Assembly (NCBI GenBank): GCA_046351595.1
Contig: JAXLYE010000005.1
Coordinates: 790,963-854,962 of the forward strand
DNA: 64,000 bases
Direction of reading: 5' to 3'
DNA from: JAXLYE01 sp046351595
GTDB lineage: Bacteria; Myxococcota_A; Polyangia; Palsa-1104; JAEUJZ01
The position numbers and the translations under genes were made by a program. The stretch's first letter is position 1. Each line of letters begins with the position of its first letter. Below, piece by piece: positions 63,510 to 64,000 of this stretch. The notes under the pieces are model-generated. The model saw only the letters and a list, made by a program, of their open reading frames with translations, was not told where the DNA came from and did not search any database.

Positions 63510-64000
63510 CTAACGCTTCCTAAACAGCATCAGCGCCATCGTCGGCTGTCCATCCGACCCGGGCGCATACGGCACGGTCAGCTCGGGCTGCCAGCCGACA
63601 GCGGACAGGCTCTCAGCCAGCTTCTTCGGGTCGTACCGCCGCCACCGCGTCATGCTGAAGCGCCGATCCGGCTGCCCGCCCTGCATCTTGGCCGTCGCGA
63701 CAAAATCCAGGCCGTAGCTGCCGGGGACCGGGCAGTTGGTGTCCAGCTCGATCGCGTACTCGATATCAGCCAGGCCCCGGCAGTAGCGGCGCAGCGGCCC
63801 GCCGAGCCACGCCTTGTGAGTCTCCCGAACCGGGTTGATGAGCGCCGGGTCCTTCCGCCGGATCTCGTCGGGTCGATCGGAAGGCGCAAAGGCGAAGAGC
63901 ACATCGCAGAGGAACCAGTCACCCGGCGCGCAGCAGTTCAGGGTGTCGCGGAAGAAGCGGACCTCTTCCCGGAGGTTCACCAGGGTCAGGCCCAGCAGGG
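63510..64000 (-). CDS. EgtD-like SAM-dependent methyltransferase, C-terminal part (runs off the window)
   Basis: The frame continues to the window edge, reading LLGLTLVNLREEVRFFRDTLNCCAPGDW. Then ALINPVRETHKAWLGGPLRRYCRG, IEYAIELDTNCPVPGSYGLDFVATAKMQ, FSMTRWRRYDPKKLAESLSAVGW and a final LMLFRKR. The G(x)TLxNL...E block and FSMxRxxRYDPxxLxxxL pattern fit the histidine-specific/EgtD-like methyltransferase fold. The N-terminal half, including the SAM GxG motif, is outside the window, so substrate cannot be judged. Confidence 0.8.
   Translation of the reverse strand, partial: LLGLTLVNLREEVRFFRDTLNCCAPGDWFLCDVLFAFAPSDRPDEIRRKDPALINPVRETHKAWLGGPLRRYCRGLADIEYAIELDTNCPVPGSYGLDFVATAKMQGGQPDRRFSMTRWRRYDPKKLAESLSAVGWQPELTVPYAPGSDGQPTMALMLFRKR

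Overview
The window is GC-rich DNA from a member of the Myxococcota or a close relative. The evidence is the number of large membrane-linked Ser/Thr protein kinases, a trifunctional kinase/ATPase/histidine kinase, an ADYC-domain lipoprotein with NGVQL repeats, an nSTAND-kinase with an FGE-like tail, and many Ala/Pro-rich low-complexity linkers. Genus cannot be fixed from sequence alone. No rRNA, tRNA or CRISPR array was recognised.

Layout. 1-2956: a gene-free lead-in, an AqpZ-type aquaporin, then the 5' part of a Ser/Thr kinase (kinase 1). 2957-26089: a 23.1-kb genomic island that splits kinase 1. The island carries a decayed type I restriction gene, a YcaC-like hydrolase with a divergent LysR regulator, a WD40-type protein, an MFS remnant, an McrBC pair, a HEAT-repeat protein, a CHAT protease-like protein, several exported proteins, a secreted EEP phosphohydrolase and a GH43 glycosidase, a gene-poor stretch, and a tyrosine integrase at its right end. 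26081-26836: the missing 3' part of kinase 1. 26891-30561: a second kinase, a STAS/SEC14-like protein and a response regulator. 30570-43550: a trifunctional kinase (kinase A) split by a 7.59-kb insertion. That insertion holds a PhoD-type phosphatase, a small membrane protein and another kinase (kinase B), which is itself split by a 931-bp insertion carrying one PD-(D/E)XK nuclease gene. 43612-59168: mostly ordinary chromosome (phosphatase, DUF218 protein, globin, truncated PAS protein, NHL propeller, membrane-anchored phytochelatin synthase-like enzyme, PolX with a degenerate polymerase site, ADYC protein, nSTAND kinase, CoA-binding protein). 59359-63300: a visibly AT-richer island with an XRE regulator and a TrlF-type PHP-SMC ATPase, next to a C-terminal scrap of an FG-GAP protein. 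63510-64000: the 3' part of an EgtD-like methyltransferase.

The main result is that three kinase genes are interrupted, and each would be restored exactly in frame if the insert were lost across a short direct repeat: CTGTACGAG (kinase 1, 488 aa), CTCAAGCCGCAG (kinase A, 1,796 aa) and CTCGGCT (kinase B, 1,360 aa). Inserts 2 and 3 both break the catalytic loop of their kinase just before the conserved Asn of HxDxKPxN, on opposite strands and in non-identical genes, and both carry GCGGACGGTTTG about 60 bp inside the left junction. The downstream halves are free of stops over 5.0, 3.6 and 0.75 kb. This suggests either very recent insertion or excision-based reassembly comparable to the sigK and nifD elements. 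It is the candidate new system in this window; the target preference and shared end motif are seen directly, mobility and excision are inferred.
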